The translations under genes were made by a program, and so were the position numbers. Source: Candidatus Bathyarchaeota archaeon (GTDB lineage Archaea > Thermoproteota > CALKCG01 > B24 > DRYS01). From it: DNA of 64,000 bases. Shown piece after piece: positions 25,831 through 33,808 of the stretch. The notes under the pieces are model-generated. The model was not told the DNA's origin. It was given only the letters and a program-made list of their open reading frames with translations, and ran no database searches. Location of the stretch: NCBI GenBank assembly GCA_018396535.1, contig JAGTQC010000001.1, positions 186,001-250,000 of the forward strand. The letters run 5' to 3'. Position 1 is the first letter of the stretch. Every line of letters starts with the position of its first letter.

Positions 25831-27783
25831 CTAAGCTTCCCAGCTCCATTGCGATAGGTTTTTGATATGCGTTACCATACCCGGCGGCCCTATCTTAGCA
25901 TAAACCTCCTCAGCCCAGCTGTACTCCTTAGGCCTAGGTCCTAGGAATACTAGGTGTTTAGGCCATAGAGATCCAGCTATATACGGTAGATCCGTATACC
26001 TTAATACGTTTAGTATCTCTATCGATAAGCCGCTTCCATCAGGGTTTGATCGAGCTAGATGCGTCGAAGGGGGATCGTGTAGTATAACCGCTGATACATC
26101 ATCCCTAAGCAGAGCTGTGTATAAGGCTATTACAGCCATCTCTCCGCTACCCATAACAGCTATCCTACCCCTATCTATCCAATCGAATATAGATAGCAGA
26201 GCTTCTATAGATCTAATAGCATCGTATATCCTCATACTAGCTATAGTTCTACCTGTAAGCATAGCTGCTCTCCTAATAAACCATTGTAGATCTTGAGCCC
26301 AGGATGTCTCACCCACCCCTCTAACCTCTACGATAGCTCTAGCCCATAGAGGGTTTAACCCATCCAATAGCTTATCACCGAAGTATAGATTCCTAGAATT
26401 CATAGCTAGGAATACTAGAAGCGGTATAGATTCTCTAGATTCGATAGGTCTAACAACATGGATATGCATCCTCCAAGGCTCCTCAGATGTATACCCGATC
26501 CTATAGCCTATCCGCTGCCTATCCTCCTGTATAAGCTCGATCTCAACCTTTAGATCGCATGGATCCTTCGGGAAGGATCCGAAGGATTTCTCTAGTAGAA
26601 TATCTCTAAGCCTCTCCCTATACCTACGTAGATCATCTATATCCTCGATCCTAGGAGATTCGAATCCTCTGATAAACCATTCATAGACTGTGTAGACCCT
26701 CTCATCTCTTGGGAAACTCTTCTCGAATACCTTTAGACTACTGTAGGATTCCTGAATCTCTGATCTCTCATCTACATCCTCAACCTCATCCATAGGTATA
26801 TCTAATCCTTTAAGATGTTTAATAAACCATCTAAATATCATACGTCTAGATATCTCATGGTATGCGTGACCACCAGGTGTTTCTACGAGTAGTATATTAT
26901 CAGGTGATCCGAGTAGGGTATATAACTTCTTAAGCTTACTATAGATCAACCTAACAGATTCTATATCGAATATCCAATCCCTCCTACCTGAAGCTATTAG
27001 AAGCGGTCTAGGAGCTATCAAAGCTCCTATATCTGTTAGATCCCATCTATAGCTGTTTATCCAGAACATACAATCGCAATGACCTTCTAATGTACGTTTA
27101 ACTATATGAGATGCTATAGTAGCAGTACCGCAGACAGGTGCAGCCGCTTTAATCCTATCATCGATAGCTGATGTAAACCAGCTTATAGCTCCACCACCAG
27201 AGATACCTGTTACACCTATACGATACGGATCGATATAATCCTTCGATTGTAGTAGATCTACAGCTCTTATAGCATTCCATACCTCAACCCCGGCTGGGGT
27301 ATAGCCTAAGCTATACCAGTAGAAGAATCCGTAATGGTACACTCCATGATGTATACCCGGAATCTCACCCTTCTGTACAGTTTCCAGTAGCAGAGTTACG
27401 AATCCTAGCTGAGCGAATCTACGAGCATGAGCTTGGTAATGGTATAGTTGATCTAGAGAATGGCCACATAGGTATAGGATAGCTGGATATGGAGGATTAC
27501 ACCTCTTCGGTATATATAGGTTCCCAGCAACATATAGTTTAGGTAGGCTTTCGAAGTATATCTTCTCCACTCTATAATCTAAGCGATCTAGTATACCTGT
27601 AACCCTAGCATACGGTGGATCACGATCCACGTTATCTAGATATCTATCTAAGCCTAGCATCTCTGCGAAGATCCTACGCCTAGAATCCCTACTCTCTATC
27701 CACCAGTTTGCATATTTAAGATCTGATAGAGAATCCTCTGTTATCCTCTCAGCTTCCCTACATAGATACGCGAATATATTCAT
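25831..27783 (-). CDS. Acetylxylan-esterase-like double alpha/beta-hydrolase protein
   Basis: 650 residues. The first alpha/beta-hydrolase domain (about 60-345) has GVTGISGGGAISWF (nucleophile Ser in GISGG), APRPLLIASGRRDWIF and PGGHAYHE (catalytic His), matching large acetylxylan-esterase-like proteins from carbohydrate loci. The second part (about 400-640) resembles another hydrolase domain but has IAVMGSGEMAV at the elbow, without a Ser nucleophile in the usual place, so it may be non-catalytic. No signal peptide, so cytosolic. It is the last gene of the unit with the DUF4038 protein (26-nt gap) and the GH35/42-like enzyme, pointing to deacetylation of imported plant-type oligosaccharides. 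Confidence 0.75.
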   Translation of the reverse strand: MNIFAYLCREAERITEDSLSDLKYANWWIESRDSRRRIFAEMLGLDRYLDNVDRDPPYARVTGILDRLDYRVEKIYFESLPKLYVAGNLYIPKRCNPPYPAILYLCGHSLDQLYHYQAHARRFAQLGFVTLLLETVQKGEIPGIHHGVYHYGFFYWYSLGYTPAGVEVWNAIRAVDLLQSKDYIDPYRIGVTGISGGGAISWFTSAIDDRIKAAAPVCGTATIASHIVKRTLEGHCDCMFWINSYRWDLTDIGALIAPRPLLIASGRRDWIFDIESVRLIYSKLKKLYTLLGSPDNILLVETPGGHAYHEISRRMIFRWFIKHLKGLDIPMDEVEDVDERSEIQESYSSLKVFEKSFPRDERVYTVYEWFIRGFESPRIEDIDDLRRYRERLRDILLEKSFGSFPKDPCDLKVEIELIQEDRQRIGYRIGYTSEEPWRMHIHVVRPIESRESIPLLVFLAMNSRNLYFGDKLLDGLNPLWARAIVEVRGVGETSWAQDLQWFIRRAAMLTGRTIASMRIYDAIRSIEALLSIFDWIDRGRIAVMGSGEMAVIALYTALLRDDVSAVILHDPPSTHLARSNPDGSGLSIEILNVLRYTDLPYIAGSLWPKHLVFLGPRPKEYSWAEEVYAKIGPPGMVTHIKNLSQWSWEA

Positions 27784-27809
27784 ACCCTACCAACCTAGCT
27801 ATGGATATA

Positions 27810-29087
27810 TCAACGCTCATATCCTATAACAAGTATATCACTATTGAAATCCGTCATCTTAATGATAGCCTCATCCCCTTTAACCTCAACCCTAGGTTTA
27901 AATATCCTCCTACCTTCAAGTTCTATACCCTCCCATCTATAAGCTGCCCCATCTATCCTCAACCCTACGCTACAATTATACGGTGTATAGACTACTATCT
28001 TACCCCTACCTATCGAAACCCTTATTTCATCAGTCCTATTTACCAATCTATCGTTCGCAGGTTCTATATCGAATAGATCGTATCTTTCGAATACCCATCT
28101 AGCGAAGGCAGCGTCGAAGGCTCCTGGAAATTTCAACGCTACGATCCAATGATATGGCTGACCGTATACATCGCTATACCTATACACCCCACCCTTATAC
28201 CACAGCCATACACCATGTGCCCCGTATGCTATACCTGCTTTAGCCCCTGATAGAATGCTCTGCCATATAGCTCTCCTCACATCTATATAGGTAAACCTAC
28301 CATATCTATCGTACATCCTTATAGATCCTATACCCTCATAGCATGGCTCCCCGTTAACTATAGGCTTCTTTACAGGTATATTATAGAATCTCTGAGCAAG
28401 CTCGTAAGCTAGATGCTGCCTATCCCTTCTATGACCAGACTGATACATGTAGAAATCGTAGTTAGGCGATTTCAATATTCTATCAGGTATATCGTATAAA
28501 CCCCCGGATAGATGCATAGTTGTTAGAGAGTTTGGAGCCTCCCTCTTAACCACATCCATAGCCCTCGTATAATACTCTATAGATTCCTCTGTTTCGAAAT
28601 TCGTATCACCACTCACGATGAATATAGGATTATATTTACCAAACCTCTCAGCTATATAACATACGTAATCCTCGACCTTCTCCACCGGTATAATCCTACT
28701 CGGATCTATCCTAGAACCCCAGGTACCCCTAACATAGTTACACCATAAGACTACGAGAGCAGGTATGAAACCCATATCCACAGCTATCTCTATCATCTTC
28801 TCAGCTCTATCGAAGTATGCCTCATTCCTCTTATCGAAATCCCATCCCCCACCGGGTGTAGGCTGAAATGGATCCATATAGTTCTCAGAATAGCTTCTAT
28901 CCCATTGCGGTAGGATGTTGATCTGTATAGCATTGAAGCCTTGCATAAACCTATACTCTAGATAATACCTCCACTCATCGTAGCTCGGGTTTGTGAAAGC
29001 ACTCCAGCATGTATCTGCTAAGTAGAAGAATCTCTCTCCATCCGTAAGGAAGTAATCCCTAGTACTAGAGATGTATAGTCTAGGCAT
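27810..29087 (-). CDS. DUF4038-family glycoside hydrolase (GH140-like)
   Basis: 425 residues with a TIM-barrel of the DUF4038 family. Matching blocks are RFFYLADTCWSAFTNPSYDEWRYYLEYR, FNAIQINILPQWDR, WDFDKRNEAYFDRAEKMIEIA, PIFIVSGDTNFE (probable acid/base region) and KPIVNGEPCYEG (probable nucleophile Glu). Characterised relatives include an apiosidase (GH140). A C-terminal beta domain from about 345 follows. No signal peptide, so it acts on imported sugars. It lies between the GH35/42-like gene (18-nt gap) and the esterase (26-nt gap) in one operon. The exact substrate is unknown. Confidence 0.8.
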   Translation of the reverse strand: MPRLYISSTRDYFLTDGERFFYLADTCWSAFTNPSYDEWRYYLEYRFMQGFNAIQINILPQWDRSYSENYMDPFQPTPGGGWDFDKRNEAYFDRAEKMIEIAVDMGFIPALVVLWCNYVRGTWGSRIDPSRIIPVEKVEDYVCYIAERFGKYNPIFIVSGDTNFETEESIEYYTRAMDVVKREAPNSLTTMHLSGGLYDIPDRILKSPNYDFYMYQSGHRRDRQHLAYELAQRFYNIPVKKPIVNGEPCYEGIGSIRMYDRYGRFTYIDVRRAIWQSILSGAKAGIAYGAHGVWLWYKGGVYRYSDVYGQPYHWIVALKFPGAFDAAFARWVFERYDLFDIEPANDRLVNRTDEIRVSIGRGKIVVYTPYNCSVGLRIDGAAYRWEGIELEGRRIFKPRVEVKGDEAIIKMTDFNSDILVIGYER

Positions 29088-29105
29088 AAACTCGATACCC
29101 CCATG

Positions 29106-30746
29106 CTAGGTATACCTATGAACCTTTATCATACGAATCTTAGGCTTATCTTCGAAGTATACCCATGATCCATGCCCTGTTTCATCACCGTTAAGCCTCC
29201 TATCCCTAACCCACTTCCCATCCCTAAATACACCTTCATCAACCCATAGAATCTCTACGTTAGATGAGAAACCATCTAGGGGGAGGAATCTTAGTAGGAA
29301 GTTAACACCTACAGCTATATATGTATCGTCATCGATAGCTATTATCAAACCTGCGGGTGGCGTTCTAGCTTCGTATGGGAGTCCAGGCCATACCATCCTA
29401 GCCTTCTCCACTAACTCCTTCGCGAAGCTTATCTGCAGCTGGTAGTCTCCAAGCCTATATATAAAACCTCTTACACGTACTCTAATCCTCCATATAGATA
29501 ATGTATGAGTATAACCGTAGGATCCATCATCTACGAACCCGATTATCCTACCAGTACCCTGATACCTAGCTATCAACGGTATCATACCTAAGAGTAACCT
29601 ATAGCTATCTGCTAAGGGGTGCTTCTCAGGCTCGGCTATATCATCTATACCGAATGGTGAAAAACCTATACCATTATACCGGCCTAGAGCATGGAATACA
29701 TACGATGCACTTCTCTCATCCCTCACAGTCTCGGGTATAAGTAGAGGATTATCGAGTCTAGCATACTCATCGCATACAGAGCTGAAATCCTCCCTATAGA
29801 TATCCGGTGCTATCAAATCTATATTTGGAGCTGCTACACGCCAAACCTCTAGCATACGTGATATAGGACCGCCGCTTGGGTAATCTCCAGGTCTACCATC
29901 CTCATACATGTAAGCGCTAGGTCCGAGCCATGCATTCACATACATAGGTATAGGATACTCAGATTTACCCGCCGCGGCTACGCTATCTACGTAGCGTGCG
30001 AAATACCAAGCCATGAAAACTTCGTCAGCACCTGAACCGAATACTTCCCTCCATACACCTGAAGTCCTTCCCCCCTCCCTCTTCCATATACATCTCAGGT
30101 ATGGGTTAAGCTTCTCTTCGTTAGCTCTAAGATACTCTATCAACTCCTCTGGTACAGGTTGGTTGAAGTATTCCTCAGCTAACGGATTATAGTCTCTAGA
30201 TGATCCTAGGATGCCTACCTCATTCTCTACCTGCACCATTATAACGGTATGTTTCCCACCATCAACCTCGCGTATATGTCTCATTAACGTTTTAAACGCA
30301 CGTGAATCAGCTTCTAGAGCATTCCTACTGAAGCATGTGATAGAATCTAAACCCCTACCCATAGAGTCTTGAGCACGTGGAAATCTTCTAAAATCGGTTT
30401 TCACCCATTCAGGGGTGTAAGATGAGATTGCGTTCTTCCATGTACCAAACCATAGGAAGATAACCTTTAAACCATACCTACGAGCCCTATCTATAAGCCC
30501 ATCTACAAGGTGGAAATCGAACCACCCCTCCTCAGGTTCTATAAGCTCCCATGTAACCGGTAGTAGAACTGTATTCAATCCGAGGGATACTAGACGGGGC
30601 CATACCGGCTCCATATACTCTAAGCTAGATGAGGATGAATTATGCACCTCTCCACCAAGGATTATAAACGGCTTCCCATCGACCATCAGCTGCTTTGCTC
30701 CATCAAATCTACGGAGGTGAGGTATACCTTCATCCAGATTCGTCAT
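29106..30746 (-). CDS. GH35/GH42-like beta-galactosidase-type glycoside hydrolase (DUF5597-like)
   Basis: 546 residues. The N-terminal barrel starts with PFIILGGEVHNSSSSSLEYMEPVWPRL, typical of GH35/42-type enzymes. VQVENEVGIL gives the acid/base Glu, and LLIPETVRDE supplies a candidate nucleophile Glu. The C-terminal ~160 residues form a beta domain like DUF5597. It probably releases beta-linked galactose or a related sugar from oligosaccharides in the cytosol. First gene of a three-gene operon; TATA-like CTCTTATATCGG at 30784-30794 and a short purine stretch AGGTAGGT precede the ATG. It is divergent from the fluoride-riboswitch transcript. Confidence 0.8.
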   Translation of the reverse strand: MTNLDEGIPHLRRFDGAKQLMVDGKPFIILGGEVHNSSSSSLEYMEPVWPRLVSLGLNTVLLPVTWELIEPEEGWFDFHLVDGLIDRARRYGLKVIFLWFGTWKNAISSYTPEWVKTDFRRFPRAQDSMGRGLDSITCFSRNALEADSRAFKTLMRHIREVDGGKHTVIMVQVENEVGILGSSRDYNPLAEEYFNQPVPEELIEYLRANEEKLNPYLRCIWKREGGRTSGVWREVFGSGADEVFMAWYFARYVDSVAAAGKSEYPIPMYVNAWLGPSAYMYEDGRPGDYPSGGPISRMLEVWRVAAPNIDLIAPDIYREDFSSVCDEYARLDNPLLIPETVRDERSASYVFHALGRYNGIGFSPFGIDDIAEPEKHPLADSYRLLLGMIPLIARYQGTGRIIGFVDDGSYGYTHTLSIWRIRVRVRGFIYRLGDYQLQISFAKELVEKARMVWPGLPYEARTPPAGLIIAIDDDTYIAVGVNFLLRFLPLDGFSSNVEILWVDEGVFRDGKWVRDRRLNGDETGHGSWVYFEDKPKIRMIKVHRYT

Positions 30747-30904
30747 GGATCAACCTACCTGAAGCTTTCATTCGATAGTATACCGATATAAGAGTTATCA
30801 TGACCGCATAGAGATCTAAGCTTATAACATAGCATCAAGCTACCGCCATTACGATAAGCTATGAGATATAGGATTCAATCTACCGTAAATCCTGATCATA
30901 ATCT

Positions 30905-30921
30905 CGAAAAACTTAAATATA
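30905..30921 (+). promoter_or_regulatory. BRE/TATA promoter of the fluoride-riboswitch transcript
   Basis: CGAAAAACTTAAATATA is a strong archaeal BRE plus TATA element. A start 25-28 nt downstream of its centre falls at about 30940-30944, exactly at the first base pair of the riboswitch aptamer. Confidence 0.75.
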
Positions 30922-30943
30922 GGGGCTGCTAACCCTCTCCACT

Positions 30944-31004
30944 GGGCGATGGGGCCCGCCTTTAACCGCCTAGGCTACCGCTCCTAGGCTGATGGCTCCT
31001 ACTC
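30944..31004 (+). ncRNA. Fluoride riboswitch aptamer (crcB motif)
   Basis: The sequence reproduces the fluoride riboswitch base by base in its conserved parts: GGGCGATGGGGCC then CGCC, an AAC-containing linker, a P3 hairpin, and TGATGGCTCCTAC. P1 is GGGCG (30944-30948) with CGCCT (30957-30961). P3 is GCCTAGG (30968-30974) with CCTAGGC (30983-30989), 7 bp. The pseudoknot is loop GGGGCC (30951-30956) with GGCTCC (30994-30999), all pairs intact with one G-U. Compared from memory with the Thermotoga petrophila aptamer, stem bases differ while pairing is kept. The stretch is markedly GC-rich for this AT-rich genome and starts at the predicted transcription start. It leads into the gene at 31036. 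Confidence 0.93.
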
Positions 31005-31027
31005 TCTATACACGGCGGTTAGAGGTG
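30961..31027 (+). promoter_or_regulatory. Putative expression platform of the fluoride riboswitch (translational ON switch)
   Basis: TTTAACCGCC (30961-30970) can form a 10-bp helix with GGCGGTTAGA (31014-31023, one G-U). This helix uses the linker and the 5' strand of P3, so it excludes the aptamer fold. Its 3' strand runs into the Shine-Dalgarno site AGAGGTG (31021-31027), 8 nt before the TTG start at 31036. Fluoride binding would therefore free the ribosome site. The mechanism is inferred from pairing only. Confidence 0.6.
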
Positions 31028-31035
31028 TAGTCTGT

Positions 31036-31908
31036 TTGAGGGTATTATCGATCTCGTTGGATCTGGCTAGAAGCTTTATCGATATAGATGCTATACTAGG
31101 CTATATACTCGAACGTCAGAATGATGATGGAGGCTATACATTCTGTAGAGGTACAGATTCTAGTGCTGAAGATACATTCTACGCTATAGAAACACTTAGG
31201 ATCTTAGGAGTTAAGCCTAGGAATATCGATAAGACTATAAGCTTCCTGAAGAATCTCCAGCATAGCGATGGAGGTTTCGATTCTATTAAGATAGCGTACT
31301 ATGTCGTTAAATCTCTATCTATCCTAGGCTCTAATCTACCGAGATCTACATATCGTTTAATAGATGAGGTTAAGGATATTATCTCCAGCTTGGGGGAGCT
31401 ATCTGAAGTATACGTCGAGATAACATCCGAGTTAGAGTATCTACACCTAGCTGTAGAGTTATCTAGTATGCTTGGGATAGGGGTTGATCGAGATAATCTT
31501 ATAGATGGTGTTTTAAAGTTTAAAAATAGCGATGGGAGTTTTGGTAGCGTTAAACTTTCTAGGATAGCATCTACATCGTATGCCCTAGATATCCTTAGGA
31601 TAGCAGGCTATAGGATTGATACTCTCGCAGATACTCTGTTATGGGTTAGAAGATGCGAATCACCCTATGGAGGGTTTGGGTATGAACCTGGAGCTAAGCC
31701 TATAAACCTAGAGGATACATACTTCGGGTTGAAAATCCTGGAAGCTTTAGGCGAGAAGCCTAGATACCCGATCGAAACTCTAAGATTCATAGCTAAGCTT
31801 CAGAATATTAACGGAGGGTTCCGTAGATCTATATTCCTAGGTATATCAGATCTAGAATCTACGTATAGAGCTGTATACTCGGCTGCGGTTACATTCCCAT
31901 ACCTCTAG
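31036..31908 (+). CDS. Prenyltransferase/squalene-cyclase-repeat protein under fluoride riboswitch control
   Basis: 290 residues built of alpha/alpha repeats of the prenyltransferase/squalene oxidase type: ERQNDDGGYTFCRG, NLQHSDGGFDS, KNSDGSFGS, ESPYGGFGYEP and KLQNINGGFRR, each at the end of a repeat. These form an alpha-alpha toroid found in protein prenyltransferase beta subunits, terpene cyclases and many uncharacterised archaeal proteins. No DxDD cyclase motif or clear zinc site is visible, so catalysis is uncertain, and there is no membrane segment. The start is a TTG with AGAGGTG eight bases upstream, directly behind the riboswitch. A link between fluoride and this family is not known to me. 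The next gene begins 15 nt after its stop. Confidence 0.8.
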   Translation: MRVLSISLDLARSFIDIDAILGYILERQNDDGGYTFCRGTDSSAEDTFYAIETLRILGVKPRNIDKTISFLKNLQHSDGGFDSIKIAYYVVKSLSILGSNLPRSTYRLIDEVKDIISSLGELSEVYVEITSELEYLHLAVELSSMLGIGVDRDNLIDGVLKFKNSDGSFGSVKLSRIASTSYALDILRIAGYRIDTLADTLLWVRRCESPYGGFGYEPGAKPINLEDTYFGLKILEALGEKPRYPIETLRFIAKLQNINGGFRRSIFLGISDLESTYRAVYSAAVTFPYL

Positions 31909-31923
31909 GTGGAGACTAGATAA

Positions 31924-32583
31924 TTGTCCCATCGTATAATACCGGATCCCGTTATGAAGGTTATAGTAAACGGTCTACTAGATTCATCTTGGGGTATGTT
32001 TCGTAGGAGTACGATAGTAAGGCTGACGGTCGATGGAGATCAGGTTAAGATAGGTATAGGTGAGGGGTGCATCCATGGATGGGAGGTTGATATTATTAGA
32101 TCAAACCCTTTGAAGAGTAGATGGATGGAGATAGATCCACCAGAGCTAACGATAGTTAAAGGTATAAAGTATATTCCTGAAAGGATGGGATCAGGTATGC
32201 CTAGAGGTTTACTACCTATCTACGATACATACGTATACATATTCGTCAGCAGCAGTAATCGGATGATCTACCCAGCTTATAGATGCTTCGATATAAACCT
32301 CGGTGAGAGAAGGGTTATATCGATTATAAGTCCTAAAACATTGATTAAAGATATCGTAGAGACGATACACCCAATCTTCCCAAAGGAGAGGTATAGGAGG
32401 CGGGTGAATAACGTAGAGGTATCTACTGAATCTCTTAAAGAATTCTTCGAAGAAGGCTACGGCGTCGGGGTTCTAAAAGAGAATCCTATTAAAGCTAAAG
32501 GTAAGGTAAATGCTTTAACCCTATTTGGATCATATGATGTAAGATATATAATCGAGAACGTGAAGCTTAGAAGATTGAGTTGA
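31924..32583 (+). CDS. Protein of unknown function, second gene behind the fluoride riboswitch
   Basis: 219 residues, mostly predicted strands, with no signal peptide or membrane helix. Recognisable stretches are LDSSWGMFRRSTIVRLTVDGDQVKIGIGEG and GVLKENPIKAKGKVNALTLFGSYDVRYIIENV; no family is identified. The start is taken as TTG 31924, with GGTGGAGA just before it overlapping the previous gene's end; an ATG ten codons in (31954) is an alternative. A 15-nt gap puts it in the same fluoride-responsive unit. It ends 13 bp before the convergent UroD-like gene. Confidence 0.6.
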   Translation: MSHRIIPDPVMKVIVNGLLDSSWGMFRRSTIVRLTVDGDQVKIGIGEGCIHGWEVDIIRSNPLKSRWMEIDPPELTIVKGIKYIPERMGSGMPRGLLPIYDTYVYIFVSSSNRMIYPAYRCFDINLGERRVISIISPKTLIKDIVETIHPIFPKERYRRRVNNVEVSTESLKEFFEEGYGVGVLKENPIKAKGKVNALTLFGSYDVRYIIENVKLRRLS

Positions 32584-32596
32584 AGTTTTCGAGTAT

Positions 32597-33727
32597 CTAC
32601 CGATAAGCTCTTATAGGATAAACTCCTATCTTCTTCGCATATTCTACCTCACACCTAAGGTTTTCGGGAGGTATACCTGCATAGGTCTCTCCACCATTAT
32701 CGAATATATATCCTCCAACCGGAGCTGCCGTATATATGCATCTCTCAACCTCCTTCTTAATCGCTTCGATATCACCATTAACTAGAACCCTCCAGTTTGC
32801 ATTACCATTGAATACCACCCTACCTTTAAAAGCTTCAGCTAGTATACCGAGATCATTCTCTACACCTACATCTACGGAATCCACCTTATAGATATCGGTT
32901 ATTATATCTGTTATATGATCCATATGGGAGTCCATATGTAATCCTCTATGCCTTCTACCATACCTCTCATACAACCTTAGGTTGTATGGTAGAGTAAACT
33001 TCTCATACATCCTACGACTTAGATAACCTGAATGATCGTCTGAAAGACTTATAGAATCCATATCCCCACCGATCCTCTCATAACGATACCTCTGTAATAC
33101 GTTATACGTCTCCTCAAGTTTCCTTAGAAGTTTATGCATTTCATCAGGATACCTATACAGCCATGTATAGAGTCTCTGAGGGCCTAGTAGAGATCCAGCT
33201 GCCGATACTGGTGGATGAATCTGTAATCCACCCTTACCTACAGGTATATCACCATACTCACTCCTAACAAATCTTTCAAACTCCTCAAGCCTACTATAAT
33301 ATGCTTGAATACCTGGATGATCATAAGGATCAGGTACCTCGAGTTTATCGATATCCTCGAGATCCCTTACACATGGGATTATCCATGGACTCCTCCAAGG
33401 ATAACTCTCATCAGGCATAGCTATACTACAACCGAAAACAATACCTTCAGCTATCGAACCTATATCTAGATGAACACCTACACCAGCTACATCATCCTGA
33501 AGCCATTCGAACCGCCATTTCAAACCCATAATCTGAACATCAACCATAACTCTGAAACTAGAATAGTACTCCATCAAAGTATAGCCGAAAAGCCAAGCAT
33601 AATAGGGGCCGCCGACACCTATAACCACAGGAACTCTATCAGGCTCCTCAAACCTATAGACAGCTTCTATCCTCTCACGATTCCTCTCAGCAATCCTAGA
33701 ATACTTTGAGTAATCGAATACTACCAT
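32597..33727 (-). CDS. Uroporphyrinogen decarboxylase-fold protein (methyltransferase MtaA-like family)
   Basis: 376 residues of the URO-D fold. The N-terminal RIEAVYRFEEPDRVPVVIG is the usual opening of MtaA/CmuA-type relatives rather than of heme-pathway HemE. The centre has LHMDSHMDHITD, where zinc-dependent methyltransferases carry H-x-C; here it is H-x-D. The C-terminal GGYIFDNGGETYAGIPPENL matches the family. The role is unknown; such genes commonly accompany sugar loci with DUF6785 membrane proteins, as here (81-bp gap). A TATA GATTTATATAAACG at about 33758-33771 and an AGAGGGATGA site precede the ATG. Confidence 0.8.
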   Translation of the reverse strand: MVVFDYSKYSRIAERNRERIEAVYRFEEPDRVPVVIGVGGPYYAWLFGYTLMEYYSSFRVMVDVQIMGLKWRFEWLQDDVAGVGVHLDIGSIAEGIVFGCSIAMPDESYPWRSPWIIPCVRDLEDIDKLEVPDPYDHPGIQAYYSRLEEFERFVRSEYGDIPVGKGGLQIHPPVSAAGSLLGPQRLYTWLYRYPDEMHKLLRKLEETYNVLQRYRYERIGGDMDSISLSDDHSGYLSRRMYEKFTLPYNLRLYERYGRRHRGLHMDSHMDHITDIITDIYKVDSVDVGVENDLGILAEAFKGRVVFNGNANWRVLVNGDIEAIKKEVERCIYTAAPVGGYIFDNGGETYAGIPPENLRCEVEYAKKIGVYPIRAYR

Positions 33728-33808
33728 AAATCATCCCTCTAAAACCTGTAGAATAATCGTTTATATAAATCTTAATCAAACAAATAAAAATGAAGGTTAA
33801 GTTTTATG

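Noticed and set aside
30934..30938. CCTCT upstream of the aptamer as an anti-Shine-Dalgarno
   Set aside because: It lies before the predicted transcription start at about 30940-30944 and is probably not transcribed.
30930..31023. C/D-box or H/ACA guide RNA for the GC-rich leader
   Set aside because: Box positions do not fit, while the fluoride-riboswitch structure accounts for all conserved bases and pairs.
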